Below are positions 33,918-42,745 of a DNA stretch of 60,868 nt, one piece after another. Below the pieces are notes generated by a model. The model worked only from the letters and a program-made list of their open reading frames with translations, did not search any database and had not been told where the DNA came from. The DNA comes from an uncultured Lachnospiraceae bacterium (lineage in GTDB: Bacteria > Bacillota > Clostridia > Lachnospirales > Lachnospiraceae), in the NCBI GenBank assembly GCA_934402515.1, contig CAKRTZ010000006.1:1-60868 (forward strand), given 5' to 3'. The translations under genes and the position numbers were made by a program. Within the stretch, counting starts at the first letter, position 1; each line of letters begins with the position of its first letter.

Positions 33918-33972
33918 AAATCCTCCTTGTTTTGCGAAGCAAAATCCGAGTCCTCGACGAGGAGAGGATTTT
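33918..33972 (-). promoter_or_regulatory. Folded leader of leuA with alternative pairings around the ribosome binding site
   Basis: On the transcript, AAAATCC-TC-TCCTCG (33972-33951) pairs with CGAGGA-CTC-GGATTTT (33963-33941). The following TTTTGC-TTC-GCAAAA hairpin (33944-33930) shares bases with that stem. The first arm is also complementary to the ribosome binding site AGGAGGATTT (33927-33918), so a pairing that hides the site competes with the hairpin that leaves it free. No known riboswitch or T-box consensus was recognised. Confidence 0.5.
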
Positions 33973-33978
33973 CCTCCT

Positions 33979-34009
33979 ATAAAAAAGACCCATTGTGAGA
34001 ACAATGGGC
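33979..34009 (-). terminator. Rho-independent terminator of ptsH
   Basis: CCCATTGT (33988-33995) and ACAATGGG (34000-34007) with a GAGA loop. On the minus strand the stem is followed by TCTTTTTTAT. It lies between the HPr gene and leuA. Confidence 0.9.
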
Positions 34010-34025
34010 CGTAAATCCTTGTTAT

Positions 34026-34289
34026 TTATTCGCCAAGACCGCTTTCAATTTGCTGAATCAGAGACTTCAGTGCCTCCTGTTCATCCTCGCCTTCACAAAT
34101 AATGGTAATTTCATCGCCGCACTTCACGCATGCCCCCAGAACGCTTAATACGCTCTTGGCATTCGCTGTATTCTCACGAAAAGTAAATGTGATTAGTGAT
34201 TTGAATTTCATTGCTTCTTTGCATAGGATTCCTGCGGGTCTTAGGTGTAGGCCGGTTGGGTTCTTTATAACAACTTTCTGGCTTACCAT
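34026..34289 (-). CDS. ptsH: HPr family phosphocarrier protein
   Basis: 87 residues, the usual size. The active-site motif TGLHLRPAG holds His15, which takes phosphate from enzyme I of the sugar phosphotransferase system. NAKSVLSVL holds Ser46, the site of HPr kinase in Firmicutes, though the sequence around it (usually KSIMGVM) is altered. This could be an accessory HPr such as Crh-like or NPr-like, but His15 is kept, unlike Crh. It is a monocistronic gene with its own promoter and terminator. AAGGAGG precedes the ATG. Confidence 0.9.
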   Translation of the reverse strand: MVSQKVVIKNPTGLHLRPAGILCKEAMKFKSLITFTFRENTANAKSVLSVLGACVKCGDEITIICEGEDEQEALKSLIQQIESGLGE

Positions 34290-34324
34290 GTTGCGTTTCC
34301 TCCTTAAAATAGTCCTGCCTAATT

Positions 34325-34353
34325 ATTATAGCACTCACCTGTATGATACACAA
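34325..34353 (-). promoter_or_regulatory. Sigma-A promoter of ptsH
   Basis: On the minus strand TTGTGT (34353-34348), 17-base spacer, TATAAT (34330-34325), a perfect -10 extended by TGC. The leader carries AAGGAGG. Confidence 0.82.
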
Positions 34354-34360
34354 GCTAAAG

Positions 34361-35710
34361 CTAGAACATGACATCCTGAATCAGCGCCGCCAGTTTTCTG
34401 GCTTCACTGTCAATTAATTTCTGATCCTTGCCCTCGATCATGACACGAACCATAGGTTCTGTACCGGAGGGACGAATCAGTACTCTTCCCTCGCCATCGA
34501 AGCGCTCATTCAGCTTCTTGATTGCCTCTGCAATCTCCGGATATTCCATAAAACTTTCTTTTTTGTGATTGGGCACAGAGGCATTCACCAGTGCCTGAGG
34601 AAGTACTTCCATTACCTTACTCAGCTCCGACAGGGATTTTCCGGTTTCCACCAGTACCTGTAACAGATGCAGGGCACTGAGCAACCCATCACCGGTAGTA
34701 TTCTCATCCAGGAAAATGATATGACCGGACTGTTCACCACCCAGGCTGGCACCAATCTCTCTCATGCGCTCCAGAACGTAACGGTCACCTACCTTGGTCT
34801 GCTCAATCTTAATACCATTCTTCTCTCCCATCAGGAAGAATCCCAGATTACTCATAATGGTGGCCACAATGGTGTTTTTCTTTAATTTACCCTGGGACTT
34901 CATATGATTGCCCACGATTGCCATAATCTGGTCGCCATCTACAATTTTTCCGTTTTCATCCACGGCAATGAGTCGGTCGGCATCCCCATCAAAGGCAAGA
35001 CCCAGATCTGCTTTCTCATAAACCACTCTCGCCTGCAGTTCTTCCATATGGGTAGAGCCACAGTTTGCATTGATGTTGGTTCCATCAGGGTTGTTATGAA
35101 TGGCTACCACTTCACCGCCCAATTCCCGGAAGGTCTCCACGGAGGTGTAGAAGGATGCGCCCTCTGCACAGTCTACCACCATTTTCAGTCCGGTAAGATC
35201 CACATTTACTGCCCGCATTGCATGGTTGATATACTCTTCTCTGGCGTCTGTGCGGTATTTGATTTTACCCACCCCGGAGCCAATGGGAAACTTAATTCCC
35301 GGCATACCGTTTTTAATCATGGCTTCAATCTCGTCTTCCAGTTCATCCGGAAGTTTGAAGCCGTTTCCGTCAAAAAATTTAATTCCATTAAATTCCACGG
35401 GATTGTGGGAAGCAGAAATCACAACCCCTGCATCCACCTTGTATTTCTTGGTCAGATAAGCAACTGCCGGTGTGGGAATCACACCTACATATACACAGTT
35501 GGCACCCACAGAGCAGGCTCCGGCCATCAGCGCGTTGGCAAGCATATCCCCGGAAATACGGGTATCACATCCTACCATAATCGTGGGTTTATGCTCATGT
35601 TCTCTGGTAAGTACATAGGCTCCTGCCTGCCCCAGCTGCATTGCAAGTATCGGTGTCAACTCCTCGTTTGCCACACCACGCACCCCATCTGTTCCAAATA
35701 ATCTAGCCAT
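34361..35710 (-). CDS. glmM: Phosphoglucosamine mutase
   Basis: 449 residues. It interconverts glucosamine-6-phosphate and glucosamine-1-phosphate, feeding UDP-GlcNAc for cell wall and for PseB. The N-terminus MARLFGTDGVRGVAN is diagnostic. The active-site phosphoserine is Ser101 in VVISASHNP. FDGDADR near residue 240 binds Mg, GGEQSGHI is the sugar loop, and RPSGTEPMVRVM binds phosphate. It is the last gene of the cdaA-cdaR-glmM group, an order widely conserved in Firmicutes. Confidence 0.97.
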   Translation of the reverse strand: MARLFGTDGVRGVANEELTPILAMQLGQAGAYVLTREHEHKPTIMVGCDTRISGDMLANALMAGACSVGANCVYVGVIPTPAVAYLTKKYKVDAGVVISASHNPVEFNGIKFFDGNGFKLPDELEDEIEAMIKNGMPGIKFPIGSGVGKIKYRTDAREEYINHAMRAVNVDLTGLKMVVDCAEGASFYTSVETFRELGGEVVAIHNNPDGTNINANCGSTHMEELQARVVYEKADLGLAFDGDADRLIAVDENGKIVDGDQIMAIVGNHMKSQGKLKKNTIVATIMSNLGFFLMGEKNGIKIEQTKVGDRYVLERMREIGASLGGEQSGHIIFLDENTTGDGLLSALHLLQVLVETGKSLSELSKVMEVLPQALVNASVPNHKKESFMEYPEIAEAIKKLNERFDGEGRVLIRPSGTEPMVRVMIEGKDQKLIDSEARKLAALIQDVMF

Positions 35711-35731
35711 TCTAAAGCAATCCTTTCCTCA

Positions 35732-37045
35732 TTACTGTTCTTCTTCGTCATCCGCAGTAATGATCAACTGTGCATTTACAGGATGCACCAGTTCCGTTCC
35801 GTTCAGGTTATTAAACAGGAGCTCTACCTGATAGGTTCCAGGCTGCAGTTCCTCCGGACCTGATAATTCCTGATCTGCCATAAAGCTGTTCATATCAATA
35901 TAGCCCACCATATCAGACTCCCGGACACGATCCACATTTTCCGGTAAACCAATTACCTGAACTTCATAATCCTCACTATCATTATGCCCGATCTGCAGTT
36001 CCGCCGTAAATCCATCCGGCACATTGACAACAACAGCGGAGGTTTTTGGTATGGTCAGGGTACGCTGTTCCGCCTTTTCGATGGAAATCGTAACCATTAC
36101 CGTTCCGTTAAATGCAGGATCCGCCCAGGTAATTCCACTGGGTAAATAACTTGTCAGATCTACATATACCGTCATATCCTCAGACTGTCCGGTGACATTC
36201 AGTTCCGTCTCCGGTACTGTGATAGAATCAATTTTTGCCAGATTTGTGGCTGTGCCTGCAATGCGTACTGTCTCCGGATCGGTTGTGATCTCACCACTTG
36301 CCAGATAGCCGGAAGCAGGTGTTCCCATCACTGTCATATTGACAGGCACTTCTTTGGTGTTGAGAATTTCCACTGTCACACGTACCTGGTCACAGTTTTT
36401 GGTCAATGCAGGATGCGTCACTTCATTTCCGTCCGCATCATACAGGACTACATTGGCATAGGTTGCCACCGTACTATTCGCCCCCGATACATCCACATTT
36501 ACGGAAGCCTTAGAAATGGAGGATACCACAGATTCCGGTCCTTCAATGCGAACCAGGTTCTGATCCGTAGTGATATTGCCCACCATACAGCCTTCTGCCA
36601 CCGTGCCGGAGGTAGTTGCCTTCAAAACAAGCTGCAGGGTCTTCTTGGTTTCTATATTCAGTTTTACCTTATCAATGCTGCCTTTAATGGAAGAGATTTT
36701 TGAATTATACCGGTTAAGGTTCAGTTCAATATTTACGGTTCCGTCTTCCTGCAGATCCTCGGCAAAATCCGCCGTAGCCACAATATCACTGGAATCAATG
36801 AGATCCAGAATAGAGCGCTGGGCAGTAATGGTAACCGAATTAATCACATCCGTACCGTCCAACACCTCATAGACTTCTCCCGCATTGGTAAGGGTGGCGG
36901 TGTTCAGGAAATTCACCGGAATGTTGGTATATCTGTGGGAAGTCACCGGATCATTCATATTGACTACAACCAGCCAGAGGGAAATTGCAAACAGTACAGA
37001 AATGATTTTCAGTCCCATGTTGCGGGTCCACTTGTTTTTCTTCAT
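35732..37045 (-). CDS. cdaR: CdaR, YbbR-domain regulator of diadenylate cyclase
   Basis: 437 residues. One N-terminal membrane helix (about 11-30, LKIISVLFAISLWLVVV) anchors four tandem YbbR-type beta domains outside the cell, each with the phrase type 'V.I.GP..VV..I' (for example VRIEGPESVVSSI). CdaR proteins bind the membrane cyclase CdaA and tune c-di-AMP production. The start overlaps the cdaA stop by four bases. The C-terminus is acidic (DDEEEQ). Confidence 0.93.
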   Translation of the reverse strand: MKKNKWTRNMGLKIISVLFAISLWLVVVNMNDPVTSHRYTNIPVNFLNTATLTNAGEVYEVLDGTDVINSVTITAQRSILDLIDSSDIVATADFAEDLQEDGTVNIELNLNRYNSKISSIKGSIDKVKLNIETKKTLQLVLKATTSGTVAEGCMVGNITTDQNLVRIEGPESVVSSISKASVNVDVSGANSTVATYANVVLYDADGNEVTHPALTKNCDQVRVTVEILNTKEVPVNMTVMGTPASGYLASGEITTDPETVRIAGTATNLAKIDSITVPETELNVTGQSEDMTVYVDLTSYLPSGITWADPAFNGTVMVTISIEKAEQRTLTIPKTSAVVVNVPDGFTAELQIGHNDSEDYEVQVIGLPENVDRVRESDMVGYIDMNSFMADQELSGPEELQPGTYQVELLFNNLNGTELVHPVNAQLIITADDEEEQ

Positions 37046-37908
37046 TTCTTCGCCCTTCCTTTCCAGGGGAAACGCTTCTTTTCCTCTTCATTTCCCGGTT
37101 CCAGTGTGAGATTGGTAAGGCATTCACGAAGACGGTCTGCATCCAGATTGGTCTCCAGTTCTCCCTCATGTGCTACACTGATCTTTCCGGTTTCCTCCGA
37201 TACGATGACCGTAACAGAATCTGTCACCTCGGAAATACCGATTCCCGCACGGTGACGTGTTCCAAGTTCCTTGCTGAGTGCCATATTGTCCGATAACGGA
37301 AGATAACAGGTTGCTGATGTCACCCGGTTCTCGCGTATGATGACCGCACCATCATGGAGCGGTGTATTTTTTTCAAAGATATTGATCAGCAGCTGGCTGG
37401 AAACGAGTCCGTCCACTTCAATACCGGTACGTTCGTAATCTGCCAGGGACTGCATTTTTTCCACAACAATCAGTGCGCCTGTGCGCACTTTCCCCATCTC
37501 CACACATGCTTTTACAATTTCATTAATGGTACGTGCAGACAGCTTATTGACATCCTTTTTGTCCACAAGCATGGAGGAAAGGAAATTTTTTCTTCCCAAT
37601 TCCTCCAGTGCTTTCCGAAGTTCAGGCTGAAGCATAACAACAAGGGCAATCATTGCAATAGAAAAGACATTTTGAGCAATCCATAGAATCGTCGTCATAT
37701 TAAGTAAAACGGCGATAAACAGAAATACAAGAATGACAATGAGACCCTTCAGAAGGGCCCACGCTCTGGTTTGTTTGATCCAGAGTAAAATATGATAAAC
37801 CAAGAAAGAGATAATAATAATCTCCAAAATATCTGTCACTTGTATAAACGGGATATGCAAGTTGGCCAGATATTTTTCTGCAAAACTGTTTAATTGCTGC
37901 ATCCCCAA
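37042..37908 (-). CDS. cdaA: Diadenylate cyclase CdaA (c-di-AMP synthase)
   Basis: About 288 residues. Three N-terminal membrane helices come first, then the DAC domain with the DGA motif in LHDGAVIIRENRV and the RHR motif in GTRHRAGIGISE, both needed for ATP binding and catalysis. It joins two ATP into c-di-AMP, which controls potassium and osmolyte uptake and wall homeostasis. The first codon is a TTG at 37908 with AGGA five bases before it; an ATG two codons later (37902) is equally possible. It is followed by cdaR and glmM and preceded by two uncharacterised membrane protein genes. Confidence 0.95.
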   Translation of the reverse strand: MGMQQLNSFAEKYLANLHIPFIQVTDILEIIIISFLVYHILLWIKQTRAWALLKGLIVILVFLFIAVLLNMTTILWIAQNVFSIAMIALVVMLQPELRKALEELGRKNFLSSMLVDKKDVNKLSARTINEIVKACVEMGKVRTGALIVVEKMQSLADYERTGIEVDGLVSSQLLINIFEKNTPLHDGAVIIRENRVTSATCYLPLSDNMALSKELGTRHRAGIGISEVTDSVTVIVSEETGKISVAHEGELETNLDADRLRECLTNLTLEPGNEEEKKRFPWKGRAKK

Positions 37909-37925
37909 ATCAATCCTGTCATCTT

Positions 37926-38888
37926 TTATTTTTTATGTACAGAGCTGCTGCTCTGTGAACGCTGCGGTGTATTGATTCTCTTTACATTTTTGGAAGGTTT
38001 GGCAATTGTGATCTTCGGCACAGCCTTCACATAATAGTAATACTCATCATCCTCAAACTGGACACGCTCCGTGCGGCTGTAATCCACATTAAAGCACAGA
38101 AACATTACTGCCTCTCCTACCGCTGCTGCCAGAATCGCGCCGATGATCATTCCCAAAATAGAGATATTGGTGTCGTAAATCAAATCACCAACCAGAAGAA
38201 TCATCAGATCTGTCAATATACCGGCAAGTATGGCAATCTGCCAGGAGTAGTCAATGGACAATCTCCGGATGGAATAAACCACCACAATCGTAATGGTAAA
38301 AGCCACCAGCATCAGAATCATGGTCTTATTCCCCACAATTCCATCCAGCACGTAACGCAGTCTGGTGGCTGCTTCATCAGCTCCCATTCCGCGAATGGCA
38401 GCCGCATTACCGGACATATAGTGTACCAGATAATAGGTAACAATACCACATCCCACCGATACTATGGAATAGGGTGTGCCAACCAGGCCAAAGGTAATAG
38501 GGATCACATAAGGAATCTTCAAAGCAAAGCAGACCGGTGTCAGCACTACTGCCAGCACATCTTTCGGTGCAAAGCGGAAATACAGCAGGAACATCACCAG
38601 AAACAGTACCAATGCCACAATCGCACACTCGATTCCCATCTCATACAGATGGAGCAGGATAAAAAGTGCACTGAACAGGACAATAAAAGTTCTGGGGAGG
38701 AAAGAGCACATCAGCGCCACTACCAGTACAATGGCCACATGATCAATTGCCCCCATGAATCCCAGTTTGCTGTTAATCATCTGCAGACTGACAAAGGCCA
38801 GCAAAAATTTTGCCACAGGCTGGATATAAATCTCATATTTGGAATAAAAATGCTTGAGGTACTCTTTCATTACAAGTAAATTTGTCAT
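37926..38888 (-). CDS. Conserved polytopic membrane protein upstream of cdaA
   Basis: About 320 residues from ATG at 38888, with GGAGAG five bases before it. There are about nine hydrophobic segments, then a charged cytoplasmic tail with RVQFEDDEYYYYVKAVPKI and a Ser-rich, basic C-terminus (TPQRSQSSSSVHKK). I do not recognise a characterised family. The acidic-to-tyrosine run DDEYYYYV is a distinctive tail motif. It lies 17 bases upstream of cdaA and is co-transcribed with it, so it may act with c-di-AMP signalling or wall synthesis. Confidence 0.8.
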   Translation of the reverse strand: MTNLLVMKEYLKHFYSKYEIYIQPVAKFLLAFVSLQMINSKLGFMGAIDHVAIVLVVALMCSFLPRTFIVLFSALFILLHLYEMGIECAIVALVLFLVMFLLYFRFAPKDVLAVVLTPVCFALKIPYVIPITFGLVGTPYSIVSVGCGIVTYYLVHYMSGNAAAIRGMGADEAATRLRYVLDGIVGNKTMILMLVAFTITIVVVYSIRRLSIDYSWQIAILAGILTDLMILLVGDLIYDTNISILGMIIGAILAAAVGEAVMFLCFNVDYSRTERVQFEDDEYYYYVKAVPKITIAKPSKNVKRINTPQRSQSSSSVHKK

Positions 38889-38916
38889 CGTCTCTCCGTC
38901 TAATCCTTTCGGAAGC

Positions 38917-39309
38917 CTAGATTTGTTTATCGTACATGGCACGAAGCTTTTTCAGGTTGTTATAGTAAACCCGCAGATTTTTTCTGGCATGTTTATACCG
39001 TAGGGAATGGACTATATAAGTAATCAGTACATAGACACACACAAAGATCACATAGCGGATCAGAACCTGTTTTCCAAAGGCGAGGACATCCATCTTGTAG
39101 ATATCCTGCATAAACACCTCAAGATCATAAAAAATATATAATCCAAACAGAAGCACATATGCAATCGTTCCGCAGATTACAGCTTTCAACATCTGCAGTC
39201 CCATATAGTCACTGCGAAAATAATTTCCCACAGCCATGTTTTTTTTCTTTTCATGCTGCTCATAAGCAGCGAGTTTAGTCATTAGGATGACTTTATCCTC
39301 GTTGATCAT
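38917..39309 (-). CDS. Small membrane protein upstream of cdaA group
   Basis: 130 residues. A basic, Lys-rich N-terminal stretch (EQHEKKKNMAVGNYFRSDY) precedes two membrane helices at about 43-62 and 85-105. The C-terminus is strongly basic and coiled-coil-like (YKHARKNLRVYYNNLKKL). No known family recognised. It ends about 30 bases before the polytopic protein gene and starts 15 bases after yvyF on the same strand, so it belongs to the same operon. Confidence 0.75.
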   Translation of the reverse strand: MINEDKVILMTKLAAYEQHEKKKNMAVGNYFRSDYMGLQMLKAVICGTIAYVLLFGLYIFYDLEVFMQDIYKMDVLAFGKQVLIRYVIFVCVYVLITYIVHSLRYKHARKNLRVYYNNLKKLRAMYDKQI

Positions 39310-39324
39310 GGTTGGCTCCTTTAA

Positions 39325-39732
39325 TTAGTTATCCAGATAACGCATTCTCGGATTATCTCTGTTTCCTGTATTAAGCGGCTGTCCGGCCTGGGGTTTCTTG
39401 TATACACTGTTCATAGTATTGATCATACTGGCTTTACATTTCTCGCAGAAACGTCCGGTACGAATGGGCGTACCACATTTCTCACAGGCAATGTCCACTA
39501 CGCTGCCCTCGGCAAACTCCAGTCTTTCTTCACGCACCCACTGACGGATCTGGGAAGGTTCTACCTCACAGGCCTCGGATACCTCCGGAATACCCACACC
39601 CGGGTGATCCTGAATAAATTTCTTAACCTCGTGAAATTTCTTTTCCATTTCCTCGCGACAAACAGGGCACAGCGGTGCGCCCATTACATAGTTGAAAATT
39701 TTTCCACATCTTCTGCAATTTCGTACGTTCAT
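39325..39732 (-). CDS. YvyF/TIGR03826 flagellar operon protein, zinc-ribbon
   Basis: 135 residues. The N-terminal zinc ribbon has CRRCGKIF and CPVCREE, a middle helix-turn-helix-like part has VSEACEVEPSQIRQWVREERL, and a second ribbon has CEKCGTPI and CEKCKASM. This matches the TIGR03826 family represented by Bacillus YvyF, which follows comFC as it does here. The role is probably regulatory, linked with flagellar gene expression. The C-terminal tail (NTGNRDNPRMRYLDN) is low complexity and charged. Confidence 0.85.
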   Translation of the reverse strand: MNVRNCRRCGKIFNYVMGAPLCPVCREEMEKKFHEVKKFIQDHPGVGIPEVSEACEVEPSQIRQWVREERLEFAEGSVVDIACEKCGTPIRTGRFCEKCKASMINTMNSVYKKPQAGQPLNTGNRDNPRMRYLDN

Positions 39733-39736
39733 AGTC

Positions 39737-40501
39737 TTATCCTCTTCCGATTGCCAATGAAATCACAAATACTTTTTTTACGCCGGCAGACTTGAATAAT
39801 GCGGCCATCGCATCCACTGTACTGCCTGTTGTATAAATATCATCAATTAATATAATCGTATCTAATTTTACATCATCTTGGCTTATAATAAAAGCCTTTT
39901 TCAAATTATTTTGTCTTTGCCGCAGGCTCAACAGCTTTTGGGGAACTGTATTCCGACAGCGTCTCACCAGATTTTTCCTCACCGGTATTTTCATAGCCCT
40001 TCCCAGCTCGACGGCCAGATCCTCTGCCTGGTTGTATCCGCGCGCTCTGCGTCTCTTCCAGTGTATGGGAACCGGTATCAGGGCATCCGGCTGCCAGTTG
40101 TGGACTGCATCCCCCAATTGTCTCCGGATCTCCTGTGCATAAAATCCTGCATACTCTCTCCGTCCCCCATATTTAAAACGATAGATCGAACCGGCTATGG
40201 AGGGATAGAGAAAAACAGATCTGCCACGATCAAATGCATGGCTGCGAACAGTGCAATCCTGACAGAACTCCGTTTCCTGTTTTTCCAACGGTTTCCCACA
40301 TTTCATACAGTAGTGTCCGCCCACATACCGGATCCTGGGTATACATTCCCGGCAAATCAGTTCTTCTTTCCACGGAACAACTTCATCACAGACAGGACAT
40401 CTTCGTGGGAAAAGAAGATCTTTTACTTTTTGGTATAGTTTACATAATAAATTCCCGGATTCGGTCATCCAGACTGGTGTAACGGGTGCTTTCACTGACA
40501 T
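39737..40501 (-). CDS. comFC: ComFC-type phosphoribosyltransferase domain protein
   Basis: 254 residues. Two Cys4 zinc sites come first (CPVCDE..CREC and CMKCGK..CQDC), then a phosphoribosyltransferase fold with the PRPP-type motif IILIDDIYTTGSTVD near residue 215. RARGYNQAEDLA and NTVPQKLLSLRQRQNNL are ComF landmarks. ComFC is needed for DNA uptake in competent Bacillus and is widespread beyond it. ATG at 40501 has AGGAG nine bases upstream but makes a 62 bp overlap with recD2; an ATG at 40468 reduces the overlap but has no ribosome binding site. comFA and comFB are absent. Confidence 0.88.
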   Translation of the reverse strand: MSVKAPVTPVWMTESGNLLCKLYQKVKDLLFPRRCPVCDEVVPWKEELICRECIPRIRYVGGHYCMKCGKPLEKQETEFCQDCTVRSHAFDRGRSVFLYPSIAGSIYRFKYGGRREYAGFYAQEIRRQLGDAVHNWQPDALIPVPIHWKRRRARGYNQAEDLAVELGRAMKIPVRKNLVRRCRNTVPQKLLSLRQRQNNLKKAFIISQDDVKLDTIILIDDIYTTGSTVDAMAALFKSAGVKKVFVISLAIGRG

Positions 40502-42686
40502 TATCTATCATCTCCTGCAAGACAGCTGAACTGCCCAGGATCGTCACACAATTTCTGGCTCTTGTGACACCGGTGTAGAGAAGATTTCGATTAAACAGCA
40601 TTCTCGGTCCGTTCAGCAACGGCATAACCACTGCCGGATACTCACTTCCCTGGGCTTTATGAATCGTAATGGCATAAGCCAGTTCCAGTTCATCCAACAG
40701 TGAATAGGGATAGGTCACTCTTCTCATCTCATCAAATTCCACGATAATGGCCTGGGCATATTCGTTGATTTCCTTTATCACACCCATGTCTCCATTGAAG
40801 ACACCGGTGCCTTTATCGATGGGTATCTGATATCGACTTAAAATTTCCCATTCAAGCTGATAGTTATTGCGGATCTGCATCACCTTATCTCCTTCCCGAA
40901 ACAGGCAGGAACCGGACAGATATTCTTTTTTTTCCGGTGCAGGAGGATTCAGATACTGTTGTAAAATCTGGTTCAGGGTCTCCACTCCCAATGCTCCCTT
41001 TCGCATAGGCGTCAATACCTGGATATCGTAGGGGCCCGCATTTACATAACGGGGTAATTTCTCGCTGATCAGCTGAACCATGTGTTTATAGATGACAGGC
41101 ACATCTTTTCTCTCAAGGAAAAAGAAATCCTTACTTTTATTATTCAGAGTCAGGTGTTCTCCCCGGTTAATGCGGTGTGCATTCATCACGATGTCACTTT
41201 CCTCTGCCTGCCGGAAAATTTTCTGCAGCATGACCGTAGGAAAGGTATGCACATTGATCAAATCCCGCAATACCTGTCCCGGTCCTACAGAGGGAAGCTG
41301 GGAGGCATCTCCCACCAGAATCAGCCGGGTTCCCACCGGCACAGCCTTTAGCAGTGACTGGAACAGGAAAATATCTACCATGGACATCTCATCAATAATA
41401 ATGACATCCGCTTCCAAGGGGTTTTCTTCATTCCGTTCAAACTTTGCCGGAGAACCATCCTGCATGGCAGCCCCGTTTAGTTCTAACATCCGGTGAATGG
41501 TGCGGGCCTCATACCCTGTTGCCTCCGTCATGCGCTTCGCCGCACGCCCGGTGGGTGCCGCCAGAAAAATATCCATCCCTTCGGATTCAAAATAGTGAAT
41601 CATGGTGTTGATGGTTGTGGTTTTTCCGGTGCCGGGGCCTCCTGAAAGAATGAGGATTCCGTTACAGATACTCTGGAATACCGCCTCCCGTTGCAAATCG
41701 TCCAGTTCTATCTGGAGTTGTTCCTCAATCTGTTTAATCTGCTGGTTCAGGGATTTCCTCTGTAAATCCAGTTCGTTTTTATCATATTCGGAAGGCGCCA
41801 GTCCCGTACTCATGGAAATATTCAAGTCGTGGAGCATCTTTGCGGTATTTAATTCCGCATAATAGTAATTGGTGGCATAGACATTTTGTCCCTTGATTAC
41901 TACTTTTCGTTCCATAGCCAGATTGGAAAGCTGGGCATCCATATTTTCCTGATCCAGTCCCAGAAGCCCTGATGCCTTTTGCAGCAGTTCTTCTCTGGGC
42001 AAGTAGATATTGCCATCTGCCGAGGCCTGTAACAGGGTATATAACATACCACTGCGCACCCGGTATTCCGAATCCACATGGATCCCTATCTTAGATGCAA
42101 TCTCGTCAGCCATTTTAAAGCCCACACCTGACACATCTTCCGCAAGCTTGTAAGGGTTTTCCCGTAAAACGCTGTAAGTCATGGATCCATAGGTATTGTA
42201 GATCTTAATTGCCAGATTGTTGGAAATTCCATAATTCTGCAGAAAGACCATGGCTTCCCGCAGTTCTTTTTTCTCTTCCATCTGGGCGGAGATTTCCCGG
42301 GCTTTGTGGTCACTGATTCCTTTGATTTCCGACAGACGCTCCGGTTCCTCCTCCATGATACGAAAGGTATCGTCCCCGAACTGTTTTACAATTCTGGCTG
42401 CCAGTGCCGGTCCCACACCTTTCAATGCGCCGGAGGCCAGATAGCGTTCCATTGCCACCGCATTTTCCGGCTGTAGAATTTCCACAGCAGACACTTTAAA
42501 CTGGCTTCCATACATATTGTGCTCCACAAAATTTCCGGTCAGTTTCACGTGATCCCCCTGCCCCGCACCGCGAAAACTGCCCACACAAATCAGTTCTTCC
42601 TCTTTGGTAGTAAGTTGGAGTACCGTGTATCCATTGGTTTCATTCTGATAAATAATATGGTCGATATAACCGGTGACATTTTCCAT
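40440..42686 (-). CDS. recD2: ATP-dependent RecD2-like helicase
   Basis: About 748 residues from ATG at 42686. The N-terminal OB-like part (MENVTGYIDHIIYQNETNGY) and helix-hairpin-helix repeats (LKGVGPALAARIV, ISDHKAREI) are followed by superfamily 1B helicase motifs: LSGGPGTGKTTT (Walker A), VIIDEMSMVD (Walker B), LVGDASQLPSVGPG and AITIHKAQGSEYPAV (motif VI region). RecD2 is the RecBC-independent 5'-3' helicase involved in repair and fork handling. The ribosome binding site is weak (AAAGG at long distance). The gene begins right after a terminator, so its promoter is unclear. Confidence 0.94.
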   Translation of the reverse strand: MENVTGYIDHIIYQNETNGYTVLQLTTKEEELICVGSFRGAGQGDHVKLTGNFVEHNMYGSQFKVSAVEILQPENAVAMERYLASGALKGVGPALAARIVKQFGDDTFRIMEEEPERLSEIKGISDHKAREISAQMEEKKELREAMVFLQNYGISNNLAIKIYNTYGSMTYSVLRENPYKLAEDVSGVGFKMADEIASKIGIHVDSEYRVRSGMLYTLLQASADGNIYLPREELLQKASGLLGLDQENMDAQLSNLAMERKVVIKGQNVYATNYYYAELNTAKMLHDLNISMSTGLAPSEYDKNELDLQRKSLNQQIKQIEEQLQIELDDLQREAVFQSICNGILILSGGPGTGKTTTINTMIHYFESEGMDIFLAAPTGRAAKRMTEATGYEARTIHRMLELNGAAMQDGSPAKFERNEENPLEADVIIIDEMSMVDIFLFQSLLKAVPVGTRLILVGDASQLPSVGPGQVLRDLINVHTFPTVMLQKIFRQAEESDIVMNAHRINRGEHLTLNNKSKDFFFLERKDVPVIYKHMVQLISEKLPRYVNAGPYDIQVLTPMRKGALGVETLNQILQQYLNPPAPEKKEYLSGSCLFREGDKVMQIRNNYQLEWEILSRYQIPIDKGTGVFNGDMGVIKEINEYAQAIIVEFDEMRRVTYPYSLLDELELAYAITIHKAQGSEYPAVVMPLLNGPRMLFNRNLLYTGVTRARNCVTILGSSAVLQEMIDNVSESTRYTSLDDRIREFIM

Positions 42687-42709
42687 CGTATCTGAAAGCC
42701 TTTCGCAAA

Positions 42710-42742
42710 AATCCACCACCCCTGTACCGGAGTGGTGGATTT
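42710..42742 (-). terminator. Terminator of the flagellar rod gene group
   Basis: AAATCCACCAC (42710-42720) and GTGGTGGATTT (42732-42742) form a strong stem; on the minus strand it is followed by TTTTTG. It ends the mbl-flhO-flhP-flgJ-like transcript just before recD2. Confidence 0.88.
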
Positions 42743-42745
42743 ATT

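Noticed and set aside
34904..35701. 265-codon plus-strand open frame
   Set aside because: Antisense to glmM, which has all active-site motifs. No family similarity.
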